The notes beneath the pieces are model-generated. The model was not told the origin of the DNA, made no database searches, and saw only the letters and a program-made list of their open reading frames with translations. DNA of 47,505 nucleotides from a bacterium (GTDB taxonomy: Bacteria; Vulcanimicrobiota; Xenobia; Xenobiales; Xenobiaceae). This document shows, one piece after another, positions 24,701 through 33,386 of the stretch. The first letter of the stretch is position 1. Every line of letters begins with the position of its first letter. The DNA is taken from NCBI GenBank assembly GCA_017458675.1, contig JAFTAM010000010.1, forward strand, positions 1 through 47,505, given 5' to 3'. The translations under genes and the position numbers were made by a program.

Positions 24701-24966
24701 CTTACGCTGTCGGGAATGTTGACCGAGGTCAGATTCCAGCAGTATGCGAATGCGTATCTGCCGATTTTGACAAGACCGTCGGGGAGCCTTATTTTCTCTA
24801 AATTGCCGCACCATGCGAATGCGGATCTGCCGATTTGCGCCGTGCCCTCCGGTACGGCGGCTTCTTTAAAACCGCCGCATTCGCAATAGGCCCAGTCGGT
24901 ATGGGAGTTATCGGCTGTAAAGACGTCTGCCGCAGCCTGCAGCCAGGGGGAATTTGTTTCGGACAT
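21799..24966 (-). CDS. BspA-type LRR protein, four modules (1055 aa)
   Basis: ATG 24966 (MSETNSPWLQAAADVF) follows AAGGAG by 9 nt. A near-consensus promoter lies just upstream and a terminator downstream, so this gene is probably transcribed alone. LRR_5 repeats fill the protein. Caps IVWRGKTYKSAEEF, IAWRGKIYKGASDF and ISWRGTIYKSPEEF are each followed by a nearly constant linker (YKAKTELLDKRFRADRA and variants). They separate modules that all restart with RADxxxAYxxCxxLI. The end cap is IVFRGNIYTSPEDF, followed by a tail DPEPDYPDWLD. No secretion signal is visible. The regularity of the linkers makes this the clearest example of the module plan. Confidence 0.85.
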   Translation of the reverse strand: MSETNSPWLQAAADVFTADNSHTDWAYCECGGFKEAAVPEGTAQIGRSAFAWCGNLEKIRLPDGLVKIGRYAFAYCWNLTSVNIPDSVSEIGEGAFVQCGSLAEISLPHSLKCIARFAFGWCENLKSAALPDSITHINSSAFNDCVSLKSIELPESLVYINGSAFSYCGLEKIVIPGRVNKIKAAVFANCGSLKSVELPETLAEIDDCAFSGCSSLTEITLPGSLTEIGERAFKECSSLAAVSVPYGVEKIRSWTFFRCESLKHISLPDSVSEIGFGAFMGCGALKSLTLPDSVAEIDGSAFKKCSSLTEVRLSDGLEFVGKDIFAECPSLNRIVWRGKTYKSAEEFYKARTELLDKNFRAKRADQNEAYLNCEHIISAGVPQGIKRIGRRAFESCRGLERISLPDSAAEIRTCAFAYCTGLTEINLPEGLKAIGESAFKYCRSLTEIRLPDGISAIKPKTFLGCTALTSVNIPEAAARIGRMAFAGCAALKEITLPEGLTEIPEEAFRCCGSLKSLRIPDSAAIIGDSAFADCGGLTNLNIAGKAEIGRRAFANCGSLTRISFGGTVRIGEEAFAGCVGLTEITLPESIKEISEGSFKGCVNLKRIALPESLLRIDADAFRDCAALTEIRLPDCLKLIGAAVFDGCPKLGSIAWRGKIYKGASDFYKAKTELLDKRFRADRAGESWAYDHCSSLIGIKVPDGTERIGSSAFYGCTDLERISLPDSLSEIGFSAFSACEKLKAAVLPDGLKIIDGFAFFDCTELEKVRLPKSLAEIKDCAFAECRKLTGIIIPEDIERIGGAAFSKCGLTDIIIPDGIKIIGDDIFSDCPNLCSISWRGTIYKSPEEFNKAKTELLDRNFCADRADEDSAYLGCDHLISAGVPQGTERIGRLAFGDCAGLERISLPDSLAEIGEEAFRGCQSLTEITVPENTKYIGSKAFSGCEHLRKAVLPHGLSEIGDCAFSCCEGLEDIILPDSLVKIGAEAFADCSSMTSANIPDSVSEIGKEAFERCSSLEHIVFRGNIYTSPEDFYRAAQASGVMEAWDPEPDYPDWLD

Positions 24967-24990
24967 AGGTTGCAGCTCCTTATTTCGGTG

Positions 24991-25019
24991 ATTATAGCTC
25001 TGCTGAAATTTATTTTCAA
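24991..25019 (-). promoter_or_regulatory. Sigma-70-type promoter of the four-module LRR gene
   Basis: TTGAAA (25019-25014), a 17-nt spacer and TATAAT (24996-24991) read on the minus strand. Predicted start is near 24984, about 18 nt before the start codon and just ahead of the ribosome binding site. Confidence 0.75.
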
Positions 25020-25200
25020 CGGATTATGCGCTGTTTTTAACCAAAATATACCGTTATTTTGTTATATGTGACATTTTTAGTCAGCCAAAAAGCCAGCGGC
25101 AGGGCCTTGCCGCATTGTTTGAGTCAGTTTGACGGTCACGGATCAGAAGCTGTCAGAGGAATTACTGAACTGAGAAAAAAAGCGATTTCCGCGGCAATAC

Positions 25201-25324
25201 TGCCGGTAATTTAAGCAAAAACAGGCTTTCAGCATACATGCTTTACACAGGTTTTGTTGTGCGCTGAAGCGAGCGTCCGAGCGAAGTGCAGTCGCGGAGC
25301 GAAGTGCAAAAGAAAACTGGCATA
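25201..25324 (-). repeat. Dispersed hairpin repeat, copy D (subfamily 2)
   Basis: This is a full copy in reverse orientation. GCCGGTAATTTAAGCAAAAA begins the conserved tail, followed by AGCATACATGC, then an inverted repeat GGTTTTGTTGTGC...GCAAAAGAAAACTGGCATA around a GC-rich middle nearly identical to copy C. Confidence 0.8.
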
Positions 25325-25332
25325 GCGAACAA

Positions 25333-25457
25333 TGTCGGTAAGTTAAGCAAAAACAAGCTTTCGGCATACATGCTTAATAAAGGTTTTCTTTGACGTGTAC
25401 GCGGAGATTCGAGCGTAAGCGAGCGCGGAGCGGTAACGGCAAAGAAAACCGACATAA
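25333..25457 (-). repeat. Dispersed hairpin repeat, copy E (subfamily 1)
   Basis: Eight base pairs after copy D and in the same orientation: GTCGGTAAGTTAAGCAAAAA, then CATACATGCTTAATAAA, then the perfect inverted repeat GGTTTTCTTTG...CAAAGAAAACC. The middle resembles copy A and differs from its neighbour D. Confidence 0.8.
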
Positions 25458-25479
25458 CGAAAACAAGCAGAACAGGCTT

Positions 25480-25509
25480 TATAGATTCTTCGCTGCGCTC
25501 AGAATGACA
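25480..25509. repeat. REP-like half-element
   Basis: A CTTCGCTGCGCTCAGAATGA half follows copy E. No gene is seen between here and the Sel1 pseudogene at 25688. Confidence 0.7.
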
Positions 25510-25687
25510 AGGAAAACATATCCAAGCATTGTTAAACAAGATAATATACCTTTTTTAGCTATATTTTGCCTTAACTTTATTACATTGATTTCCGGGGTGA
25601 TATGGCGATATGTTAACAAAAACGAAGAAGACAGTTGTATATGCTTGACGAATAAGAAATAATCTGTTGCAGAGGAGCTATTTGGCT

Positions 25688-27167
25688 ATGGACGATCGAA
25701 ATTTAAATGACGGACACGCCGACAACGGAGCGGACGCTTCGGAGTCTTCTTTAGGGCGCATTCTGTTTGTCTGCTTTATTATTGCTGCCTGTGCGGCTGG
25801 TGCGGCAATATTTTATCATCGCTCAGTATCGGACTCAGAGCCTGAAGCGGCGCAGACAGTGCAGGTTCGCCAGCCGCGGCAGAGCGAATCATGCTGCTCA
25901 TGAAGACGCAGAAGGCGGCGCGGTGTCTGAAACGCTCAAAGGCTTTATAGCTGATTTTAAAGATAAGATTAATTCAGCGGTCGGGGAGAATAAGCCGGAT
26001 ACGGACAAATTGACTGCTGACGCCGAAAAGGGAGACGCTGAGGCTCAGCTTCAGTTAGGAAAAGCATATTATTCAGGCAGCGGAATAAAAAAGGATCATG
26101 AAAAAGCTTTTATGTGGCTAAAAAGGTCTGCTGAAAACGGAAATGCCGAGGCACAGCTGCTTCAAGGTTTTGTTGATTTTGAATCGGACGATAAGGCTGA
26201 GGCTGAGAAACGGTTCAGAGCTTCGGCCGATCAAGGCAATATAACGGCTCAGTATGCGCTCGGAGCTTTGTGTGAGGAGGACTTCGAAAATCATAAGAGC
26301 GACGTCGCCGAGGCTTTAAAGTGGTATCGAAAGGCTGCCGATCAGGGGTTTGCGGAAGCTCAGTGCGCTCTCGGACTGCATTATTACTGCGGCAGCGGCG
26401 TCGGCAAGGATTACGGTGAGGTTTTTAAGTGGTTTAAAAAAGCGGCCGATCAGGGCAATGACAGAGGAGAGTATCTGGTTGGCAACAGTTAAAAGCACGG
26501 GCACGGAGTGGAGCAGAATTATGCCGAAGCCTTTAAGTGGTATATGGAATCTGCAAAACAAGGCTATGCAGATGCGGAAAGCCAGGTCGCATGTTTATAT
26601 GCCACCGGCAGCGGCGTCGGGCAAAATAACGGTGAAGCCGCAGAATGGTTTAAATAAGCTGCCGAGCACGTCAATGCATACTCGCAATATACGTTGGGGC
26701 TGCTCTGCCTGACAGGCTCAGGCGTAAGACAGAGCGATACTGAAGCTTTCAAATGGTTTAAAGAAGCGGCTGAACGGGGATACGTCAAGGCGCAGTATCA
26801 GCTCGGCTGTATGTATCACCAGGGAGTCGGCGTAAAGGCGGACCTCAATGAAGCTTTTAAATGGTTAAAAACGGCGGCCTTCCAGGGAAATGCCGAGGCT
26901 CAGGAGGAAGTAGGCGAGTTTTACGAAGCCGGTGCAGGTGTGCCCAGGGATCTGAACGAGGCCTTTAAATGGTATAAAAAGGCGGCGGAGCAGGGCGTTG
27001 ACAAAGCCATGATAAGTGTTTCCAGTATGTATCTTGCAGGCGAGGGTACCGAACAGAACGAAGCGGAAGCTGTCAGGCGGCTGAAGGCAGTTCCTAAAGA
27101 CAGTGAGCTGAGGCCTTTGGCCGATCAGTTGCTTGAAGCGATAGAGGCCGCCAACAGCGGCAAATAA
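25688..27167 (+). pseudogene. Membrane-anchored Sel1-repeat protein, three disabling lesions
   Basis: ATG 25688 (MDDRNLNDGHADN) follows GAGGAG. The N-terminal part has a membrane span (about residues 30-48, ILFVCFIIAACAAGAAIF). The frame shifts by one base near 25870-25900. The Sel1 frame then runs from about 25900 to 27167, broken by in-frame TAA at 26490-26492 and again at 26655-26657. Both stops sit inside well-aligned repeats (WFK-stop-AAEHVNAYSQYTLGLL). Repeats such as AADQGFAEAQCALGLHYY and AAERGYVKAQYQLGCMYH mark at least eight Sel1 units. Three lesions make a sequencing artefact unlikely. It resembles the intact Sel1 protein at 6114-8807 in layout and sits on the strand opposite the LRR genes around it. 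Confidence 0.85.
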
Positions 27168-27187
27168 TGCGCCGCTGCTTTAACGGA

Positions 27188-27224
27188 GAGCCCCGCGCAG
27201 GCATATCCTGAGCGGGGCTCTTTT
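27188..27224 (+). terminator. Rho-independent terminator after the Sel1 pseudogene
   Basis: GAGCCCCGC (27188-27196) pairs with GCGGGGCTC (27212-27220), followed by TTTT. It also lies 3' of the converging LRR gene but lacks a T run on that strand. Confidence 0.85.
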
Positions 27225-27267
27225 AATTGTATTCCAATTTGCTTTTCTTTTCGGGCTCCTTTGACCG

Positions 27268-28506
27268 TTATTTCTGCTCAGCCGCGGCAGCGCTGGAATT
27301 GCGCAGGCTGTTGAAGGCTTTAAAGAAACCGTCCGCGTCGGCGTAGCTTTCGCCTCTGAATTTTATGGTTTTCAGATTATCGCAGCCTAAAAAAGCATCT
27401 TCGTCGATTTCGGCAATACCGTCGGGCAGGGTGACGGAAGTCAGACTGCTGCATTCGCAGAACGCTTCTTCGCCGATTTTGACGACGCTGTCGGGAACGG
27501 TTATCTCAGTAAGGGCGCCGCATTCTCCGAAAGCTCCTGCGCCGATCTCGGCCGGTCCGTTTTGAATAGTGACGCTTTTAAGATTTATGCAGCCGAAAAA
27601 GGAATAGTTACTGATTTTGGATACGCTGCCCGGTATGCATATTTCGGTAAGGCTGAGGCAGTGTTCAAAGGCGTCTGGGCCGATTTCGGCTGCGCCCTCG
27701 GGTATGTTGACGCTTTCAAGAGCGGAGCAGTTAAAGAAGGCATGATTGCCGATTTTGGTGACGCTGTCGGGAATAATGACGCTTTTAAGGCCGGTGCATA
27801 AGCAGAACAGATAATCGGCGACAACCGTGAGGTTATTGGGCAGTCTGACGCCGGTTAACTCTTTGCACGAGCGGAATGCGCTGACGCCGATACGGGTGAC
27901 GCTGTCGGGAAGATCGATGTTTTTAAGGCTGCTGCAGCCGGTGAAGGCATTGGCTTGAATTGCGCCGACGCCTTCGCGGATAGTTATATCAGTCAGAGCG
28001 CCGCAGTCTTTAAAGGCGCAGAGGTCGATGAGGCCGACCGAACCCGGTATGCTGATGCGCGTCAGTTTGCTGCATTGCGAGAAGGCCTCTGCCCCAATAT
28101 AGTTAAGGCGGGGCGGAAGCTCGATATTAGCCAGGCTGCAGCAGTTATTAAAAGCAAAATTACCAATATCTGTTACGCTGTCGGGAATTCTGACGGAGGT
28201 CAGACCGGTGCAGTCTTTGAAAGTTCCTTCGTAGATATCGACGGTGCAGGAAGGAATCTCGACGCTCTTCAGACTGATGCAGTCATAGAAGGTATACGCA
28301 CCGATAAGGCGGGCGTTGCCGTGAAGTTCGATGCTTTCCAGCCTATGGCATTTTGCGAAGGCCAGTCCGCCTATTTCCTCAACATCTTTCGGAACAGCAG
28401 CTTTTATTATATCGTTATTGCCCTCATAGGCCCTGTTGCGATGGGCGTGTTCCGCTATGAAGACGTCAGTTTCAGTCTGCGGATTTTGAGAATTTGTTTC
28501 AGACAT
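27268..28506 (-). CDS. BspA-type LRR protein, single module (412 aa)
   Basis: ATG 28506 (MSETNSQNPQTETDVF) follows AAGGAG. It has one N-cap (IAEHAHRNRAYEGNNDI), about sixteen LRR_5 repeats and one C-cap (IKFRGESYADADGF). A short tail rich in alanine and serine ends it. It shows the minimal module and shares its first residues with the 1055-residue paralogue. No signal peptide or anchor. Function unknown beyond likely protein interaction. Confidence 0.85.
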   Translation of the reverse strand: MSETNSQNPQTETDVFIAEHAHRNRAYEGNNDIIKAAVPKDVEEIGGLAFAKCHRLESIELHGNARLIGAYTFYDCISLKSVEIPSCTVDIYEGTFKDCTGLTSVRIPDSVTDIGNFAFNNCCSLANIELPPRLNYIGAEAFSQCSKLTRISIPGSVGLIDLCAFKDCGALTDITIREGVGAIQANAFTGCSSLKNIDLPDSVTRIGVSAFRSCKELTGVRLPNNLTVVADYLFCLCTGLKSVIIPDSVTKIGNHAFFNCSALESVNIPEGAAEIGPDAFEHCLSLTEICIPGSVSKISNYSFFGCINLKSVTIQNGPAEIGAGAFGECGALTEITVPDSVVKIGEEAFCECSSLTSVTLPDGIAEIDEDAFLGCDNLKTIKFRGESYADADGFFKAFNSLRNSSAAAAEQK

Positions 28507-28623
28507 AATTATTGCGCTCCTTATAGGTATAATAGGATTATGCTCCGGCCGCTCTTTCCGTCATGCGGGAACAGCGGCGCGGATTTGCCGGCCGGTCACG
28601 TTTCCTGCCCGGTTTTATGCCTG

Positions 28624-31600
28624 TCAGGCCTTCATAACGCCGCAGGCTCGGGCCGCTTTGTAAAAGGTTTCGGCGTCGGAGTAGGTACTGTTCCGGAAAA
28701 TTATCTTTTTTAAGCTGCAGCAGCCTTGGAATACGTTTTCTCCTACAGTTTCAACGCTGTCGGGAAGAGTGACGGCTTCTAATTTAATGCAGTCTTTGAA
28801 CGCTTTTTCGCCGATAGTTTCGAGATGGTCAGGGAGCTTAATTTCAGTCAGATTGGCGCATTCGCGGAAGGCTTCGTCCATTATTGCCGTTATGCTGTCA
28901 GGGAGGCTGATTTCTTTGAGTCTGTGACAGTATGCAAATAATTCTGAGCTTATGACGGTAACCTTTTTGGGTATGCTGATGCAGGTCAGGCTGAGGCAGT
29001 CTTTAAAAGCGCCGCTGCGGATATAGGCGACGCTGTTCGGAATACTGATTCTCTGTAAGCGGAGACAGTGACTGAAGGCTTTTTCCTCAATTTCTCTTAA
29101 GCTGTCGGGAAGATCGATGGCTTCCAATTTCTGACAGTAGCCAAATGCTGCTTCGCCAATGCTTTTTACTGTGTTCGGAATGGATACGTTGTTCAGTTTA
29201 ATACACAGGCAGAAGGTATTCCGGCTAATAGTTCTGATTCCGTGGGGAAGCGCTATTTCGGTGAGGCTGCAGCAGTTGGCAAATGCGCTTCCTCCGATTT
29301 TTCTGATCGTATCGGGCAGGCTGACTTCGGTAAGGCTGCAGCAGTTTTCAAAGGCGCTCGGTCCGATTTTCCTGAGTCCCTCCGGCATGTTGACGCTGAC
29401 GAGGTCTAAGCAGTTTTCGAAGGCGCTTTTGCCGATTGTATCGATACCGCGGGGAATAACAGCATTTACCAGGGAGCTGCGGTTTATGTAGGCTTCTTCC
29501 TTACAGGCTTGATCGGCTTTGAAATTCAGATCTATAAGTTCTGATTTTGCTTTGTCGAATTCATCGGCATTTGTGTATATTTTTCCGCGCCAAAGTATGC
29601 TCTTCAGGCTGTGACAGTGCGCAAAAACGCCATTGCCTATTTCTGTTACGCTGTCGGGAATAATGACGGATGTGAGAGAGCAGCCGCAGAAGGCTTGGTC
29701 GCCTATAAACGCGACGCTTTCCGGTATGCTGATTTCAGTAAGTTTTCTGCAGTGAACGAAAGCGCGCTCTCCTATGCTCTTAAGATGGCCGGAAAGGTGT
29801 ATTTTGGCCAGATTTCGGCAGTGTGCGAAGGCATTTTCACATATTCCGGCGAGGCTGTCCGGCAAAAATATTTCGGTAAGGCCGTCGCAGTCCTCGAAGG
29901 CCTGATCAAAGATGGTTTCCAGACTGTCCGGGAAATGTACCTCTGATAAACGGAAACAGTTTATGAATTTTCTGTATAAAACGGCCGTGATTCCTTTTGG
30001 AACAGTAACTTTCCTCAGGGAGGACAGGTTTCTGAATGCAATAAAGCGGTTATAGGTATAGATATTGTCGATACAGGTTATTCCATCTTCGTATTCACCA
30101 CTAATCTCTGTTTCCGTTTCCAAATATTCCGCAGCGTATTCCGTAAACTCGCCGAGGCTTGAATAGGATTTGCCGTTCAGAACGATTTCCGTTAAAAGAG
30201 GGCAGTCCTTGAACGCGTCTTTTCCCAAAATTTCAAGAGAGGACGGAAGAACAACTTTCGTAAGGCCTTTGCAGCCGGAGAAAGCGCCTTCGCCTATAAA
30301 AGTTACGCCGTCGGGCAGGATTATTTTCTTTAAGCCGCTGCAGTTTGCAAAGGCATAGCGTTCGACGGAAGTTAAACTCTGCGGCATGTTCGCTTCCTCA
30401 AGAGCGCTGCAGTCTTCGAATGCGCTGATTCCGATTTTTTCGACGCCTTCAGAAACAGTCGCTTTTTTTAAGCGGCGGCTGCCTTCAAAAGCATGATTGC
30501 CTATTGCTAAATCGTCAGTATAATCCGGGCAGGTGATAACGGCTTCGGTATAACCGGAGTCCATGCAGCATTCGTCCAGATGAGCGTCTCCGCTGAACTT
30601 TAAACTGACAAATTCCTTTAAAAATTCATTAAAGCTTGTATATATGCTGCTTTTCCAGACGACGCCTTTAAGTTTGCCGCAGTCTCCGAAAGCATCCTTG
30701 TCAATATATTCGGCGCCGTTGGGTATGATTATAAAACTCAGGTTCTCGCAGCCGTAAAATGCTATGCGGCCTATGTTTTTTAAGCTGTCGGGAAGGCTCA
30801 GTTCCGTCAGGGCGGAGCAGTTATAGAATGCGCTTACACCGATATCGCCGACGCTGTCAGGAAGAGTGACGCTTTCCAGACTGATGCAGTCATAAAAGGT
30901 TGATTTGCTAATTTCTGCAACGCCTTCGGGAATGTGTATGCTTTTCAGAGCTTTGCAGTCTATGAAGCATTTTTCGCCAATGCCGGCAAGACTTTCGGGA
31001 AGCTTGATTTCGGTTAAGCTTAAGCACTTAAAGAAGGCTCTGTCGTCTATGTATTTTATGCCTTCAGGAAGAACCGCAGTCTCCAGACTGAGGCAGAAGG
31101 CAAAGGCGCCGCTTCCGACAGAACCGCTGTCTGCCGTGAGCGCAGAATTCGGTTCTGACGCAGTTTCCTTACCGGCAGGGGCCGATTCCAAAGTAAAAAA
31201 GCCCTTCAGGCTGCGGCAGTTAAAAAACGCTTCTCTTCCGATAGAGATAACGCTGTCAGAAACAATGACATTTTTCAGGCCGGTGCAGTCATAAAAGGCG
31301 TGCTCTCCGATAACTGCGGCGCTGTCGGGAAGCCTGACGCCGGTAAGAGCGCTGCAGCCGGCGAATGCGGAATCGCTTATCGCTTTAACTCCGTCCGGTA
31401 TATCAATTTCAGTCAGGGCGCTGCAGCCCTCAAAGGCGCCGCTGCCGATAAAAGTCACGCTGTCGGGGATTTTAACGCTTTTTAAGCCTGTGCAGCCTGC
31501 AAAGGCGCGTTCACCGATAACGGTGACGCCGTCGGGAATACTGATGCAGGTTATGCCCTTGCAGTCTTCAAAGGCGCTTTTGCCGATCGATTTTATATGA

Positions 31601-32082
31601 TCGGGGATTGTGATCTCCTGCAGATAATAATGTCCCCTGAAGGCTTCGTTTTGATCTGCGCGTTCTGCGGTTACGGGGCCGCGGCTGTAATACCATACGC
31701 AAATGTCTTCGCTGATTCCGCATTTTTTCAGCACGGCGTTGAATTCAAGAAAATCGGTATAGACTTTGCCCTTGAATTTTATGCTTTCCAGGTATTCGCA
31801 GTCGGCGAAGGCCATTTTGCCGATACGTACGATGCTGTCGGGAAGCTCGGCGCTTTCCAGATATCTGCAGTGTTCGAACGCGCCTTCTCCGATATGGGCG
31901 ACGCCGTCGGGAATGGAAACGCTCTTTAAATGCCATTGACGGGCGAAGGCATATGCTCCTATTCTTTCAATACCTTGAGGTATAACAGCATAGTCGAAAC
32001 TTTCAGAAAAGAAGTCTTCAGATATGCAGCAATAAGCCTTATACAAATGCGCTTTGTCGGCGATGACGGTTTTTTTAGACAT
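28624..32082 (-). CDS. BspA-type LRR protein, five modules (1152 aa)
   Basis: ATG 32082 (MSKKTVIADKAHLYKAY) follows AAGGAG by 8 nt. This is the longest LRR protein here. Module breaks fall at IKFKGKVYTDFLEF, VVWKSSIYTSFNEF, IVLNGKSYSSLGEF, ILWRGKIYTNADEF and the terminal IIFRNSTYSDAETF. Caps are more diverged than in the paralogues, with WKS or LNG in place of WRG. One module carries a non-repeat insert (around SAPAGKETASEPNSALT). N-caps ERADQNEAF and DQACKEEAY restart modules. No export signal is visible. Confidence 0.85.
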   Translation of the reverse strand: MSKKTVIADKAHLYKAYCCISEDFFSESFDYAVIPQGIERIGAYAFARQWHLKSVSIPDGVAHIGEGAFEHCRYLESAELPDSIVRIGKMAFADCEYLESIKFKGKVYTDFLEFNAVLKKCGISEDICVWYYSRGPVTAERADQNEAFRGHYYLQEITIPDHIKSIGKSAFEDCKGITCISIPDGVTVIGERAFAGCTGLKSVKIPDSVTFIGSGAFEGCSALTEIDIPDGVKAISDSAFAGCSALTGVRLPDSAAVIGEHAFYDCTGLKNVIVSDSVISIGREAFFNCRSLKGFFTLESAPAGKETASEPNSALTADSGSVGSGAFAFCLSLETAVLPEGIKYIDDRAFFKCLSLTEIKLPESLAGIGEKCFIDCKALKSIHIPEGVAEISKSTFYDCISLESVTLPDSVGDIGVSAFYNCSALTELSLPDSLKNIGRIAFYGCENLSFIIIPNGAEYIDKDAFGDCGKLKGVVWKSSIYTSFNEFLKEFVSLKFSGDAHLDECCMDSGYTEAVITCPDYTDDLAIGNHAFEGSRRLKKATVSEGVEKIGISAFEDCSALEEANMPQSLTSVERYAFANCSGLKKIILPDGVTFIGEGAFSGCKGLTKVVLPSSLEILGKDAFKDCPLLTEIVLNGKSYSSLGEFTEYAAEYLETETEISGEYEDGITCIDNIYTYNRFIAFRNLSSLRKVTVPKGITAVLYRKFINCFRLSEVHFPDSLETIFDQAFEDCDGLTEIFLPDSLAGICENAFAHCRNLAKIHLSGHLKSIGERAFVHCRKLTEISIPESVAFIGDQAFCGCSLTSVIIPDSVTEIGNGVFAHCHSLKSILWRGKIYTNADEFDKAKSELIDLNFKADQACKEEAYINRSSLVNAVIPRGIDTIGKSAFENCLDLVSVNMPEGLRKIGPSAFENCCSLTEVSLPDTIRKIGGSAFANCCSLTEIALPHGIRTISRNTFCLCIKLNNVSIPNTVKSIGEAAFGYCQKLEAIDLPDSLREIEEKAFSHCLRLQRISIPNSVAYIRSGAFKDCLSLTCISIPKKVTVISSELFAYCHRLKEISLPDSITAIMDEAFRECANLTEIKLPDHLETIGEKAFKDCIKLEAVTLPDSVETVGENVFQGCCSLKKIIFRNSTYSDAETFYKAARACGVMKA

Positions 32083-32122
32083 AACGGCTCCTTATGGCTG
32101 TATATTAAGCTGGACGACGCAT

Positions 32123-32320
32123 CTATTCCTCAGTTTCCTCCTGCTGAATGCCCTCCTGTAAAGCCGCGGTATAAAAATCCTCGGCGTCCTCATAAACTTT
32201 GCCGCGCTCGGAATTGCGAACTGAGCTGGCCGTATCTGGAAAAACATCCTTTTCCCATAGCTTCCGTGCTGTCGGAGGAGAATGATGTTTGTTATATACA
32301 GTTTTTACGCTTTTTTGCAA
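32123..32320 (-). pseudogene. Remnant of an LRR protein C-terminus
   Basis: The end of this 65-codon frame reads RGKVYEDAEDFYTAALQEG. This matches the C-cap of the LRR family (WRGxVYxSAEAFYEAA). The upstream half has no recognisable repeats beyond a possible LPxT-like element. It lies just upstream of the 1152-residue LRR gene, without its own ribosome binding site. Confidence 0.6.
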
Positions 32321-32486
32321 ATATCCTTTAGTATACAGATGTTTTGTATGATTTCTTTTCCGCGGCTGTCCGTTCCGAGCCTGTTTCGCCGTCTTCAGCC
32401 TCGGAATTGCACAGACTGCTGCTGCAGCAACAACAGGTTAGGGGAGCGGACTTGGCCAGCTCGCTCTCATGCCGACGCTATTGCAT

Positions 32487-32555
32487 AACTCCGCAGGCTC
32501 GGGCCGCTTCTTTGCTAAGTTCTTCAGCTATTGCAAATTCTTCGTCCCGCCGTGA
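32487..32555 (-). pseudogene. Second LRR C-terminal remnant, out of frame with the gene upstream
   Basis: Minus-strand reading gives DEEFAIAEELSKEAARACGVMQ-stop (in pieces), closely matching the family ending FYKAARACGVM. It follows the 155-residue gene at 32560-33027 in a different frame, which suggests that gene lost its own C-cap by a frameshift. Confidence 0.55.
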
Positions 32556-32559
32556 GTTT

Positions 32560-33027
32560 TTACGTCTTTGGGATAATGAGGCCGGAAAGAGCCTTTTTCG
32601 GCCAATCCGGAATTCTCACGGGAACAAACGGAAACAGGCCGCCGCATGTAAATTTACACAGGTCTTTGGGCAGAATAAGAGGCTTCTGCATATCGCTTGA
32701 ACCGGTAAATTTGCACCTTTGTGAGAGTATATTGTGGTATTTGGGCCTGCAGAAATCTTCTCTGGGGCGCTCAGGCAGCACAATGGGCGTCAAAGTGGGC
32801 GATGTGCAATATGCTTGATCGCCTATCTCTGTAACATCAGGCAGCTTAATGCCCTCCGTAAGGTCCAATTCGCAATATGCTTCAGGGCCGGTCTCTGTAA
32901 GCCGCTCAGGCAGCACAATGGGCTTCAAAGAGGGCTGTGTGTAATATGCTTCAGAGCTTATCTTTGTAATTCGCTCAGGCAGCTTGACGCTCTTTAAAAT
33001 GGAAGAATCCTTATGATGCTTTTTCAT
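32560..33027 (-). CDS. Short divergent LRR-like protein (155 aa)
   Basis: ATG 33027 (MKKHHKDSSILK) follows AAAGGA by about 11 nt. Four to five imperfect repeats read VKLPERITKISSEAYYTQ, IVLPERLTETGPEAYCE and IVLPERP. These are LRR_5-like but use ERxTEIGxEAYC instead of the DSLxxIGxxAF of the other members. The last 50 residues lose the repeat pattern. The canonical ending is found just downstream in another frame. It may be an active short protein or an early stage of decay. Confidence 0.55.
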   Translation of the reverse strand: MKKHHKDSSILKSVKLPERITKISSEAYYTQPSLKPIVLPERLTETGPEAYCELDLTEGIKLPDVTEIGDQAYCTSPTLTPIVLPERPREDFCRPKYHNILSQRCKFTGSSDMQKPLILPKDLCKFTCGGLFPFVPVRIPDWPKKALSGLIIPKT

Positions 33028-33054
33028 AGTATATATGTTCCTTTCTATGCTTGC

Positions 33055-33235
33055 TTAAGCTAAGGTATCCGGGACGCCGTCTTCGCTGCCGGTTTGAACG
33101 GAGCAGCTCTTTTCATCCGCCCTGCGGAAGACGTCAAGGTCGGTGTAAACCCGGCCGCGGAAGGCGACGGTTTCCAGGCTTTCGCATAATTCGAAGGCGC
33201 TCAGGCCAGATACCGTTTTGCTCTGCGTTTGACAT
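33055..33235 (-). pseudogene. Internally deleted LRR gene: start joined to C-cap
   Basis: ATG 33235 follows AAGGAGG and begins MSNAEQN, like paralogue starts (MPNVSAEQN, MSVISAEQT). Within a few codons the frame changes to a C-terminal segment GLSAFELCESLETVAFRGRVYTDLDVF, ending TAA 33057-33055. Nearly all repeats are missing and the two parts are out of frame. This is the expected product of recombination between LRR repeats. Confidence 0.65.
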
Positions 33236-33386
33236 AGCGCTCCCTCCTTATTTTAGGGCCGGATAAAGTCTGTTCATGTCGGCAGGCCGCCGCTTCGGCG
33301 CGCTTGGCCCGAACGGACGCGGCGCGCGGTTGAAGCGGCGGTTTTGTCTGTCTGTAGGCCGAAGGCTTCGCTTCGGTCCGTCCCGG

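Noticed and set aside
13600-32000. Many long plus-strand open frames opposite the LRR genes
   Set aside because: They mirror the 69-bp repeat pattern of the LRR genes on the other strand, lack ribosome binding sites, and their low-complexity proteins match no family.
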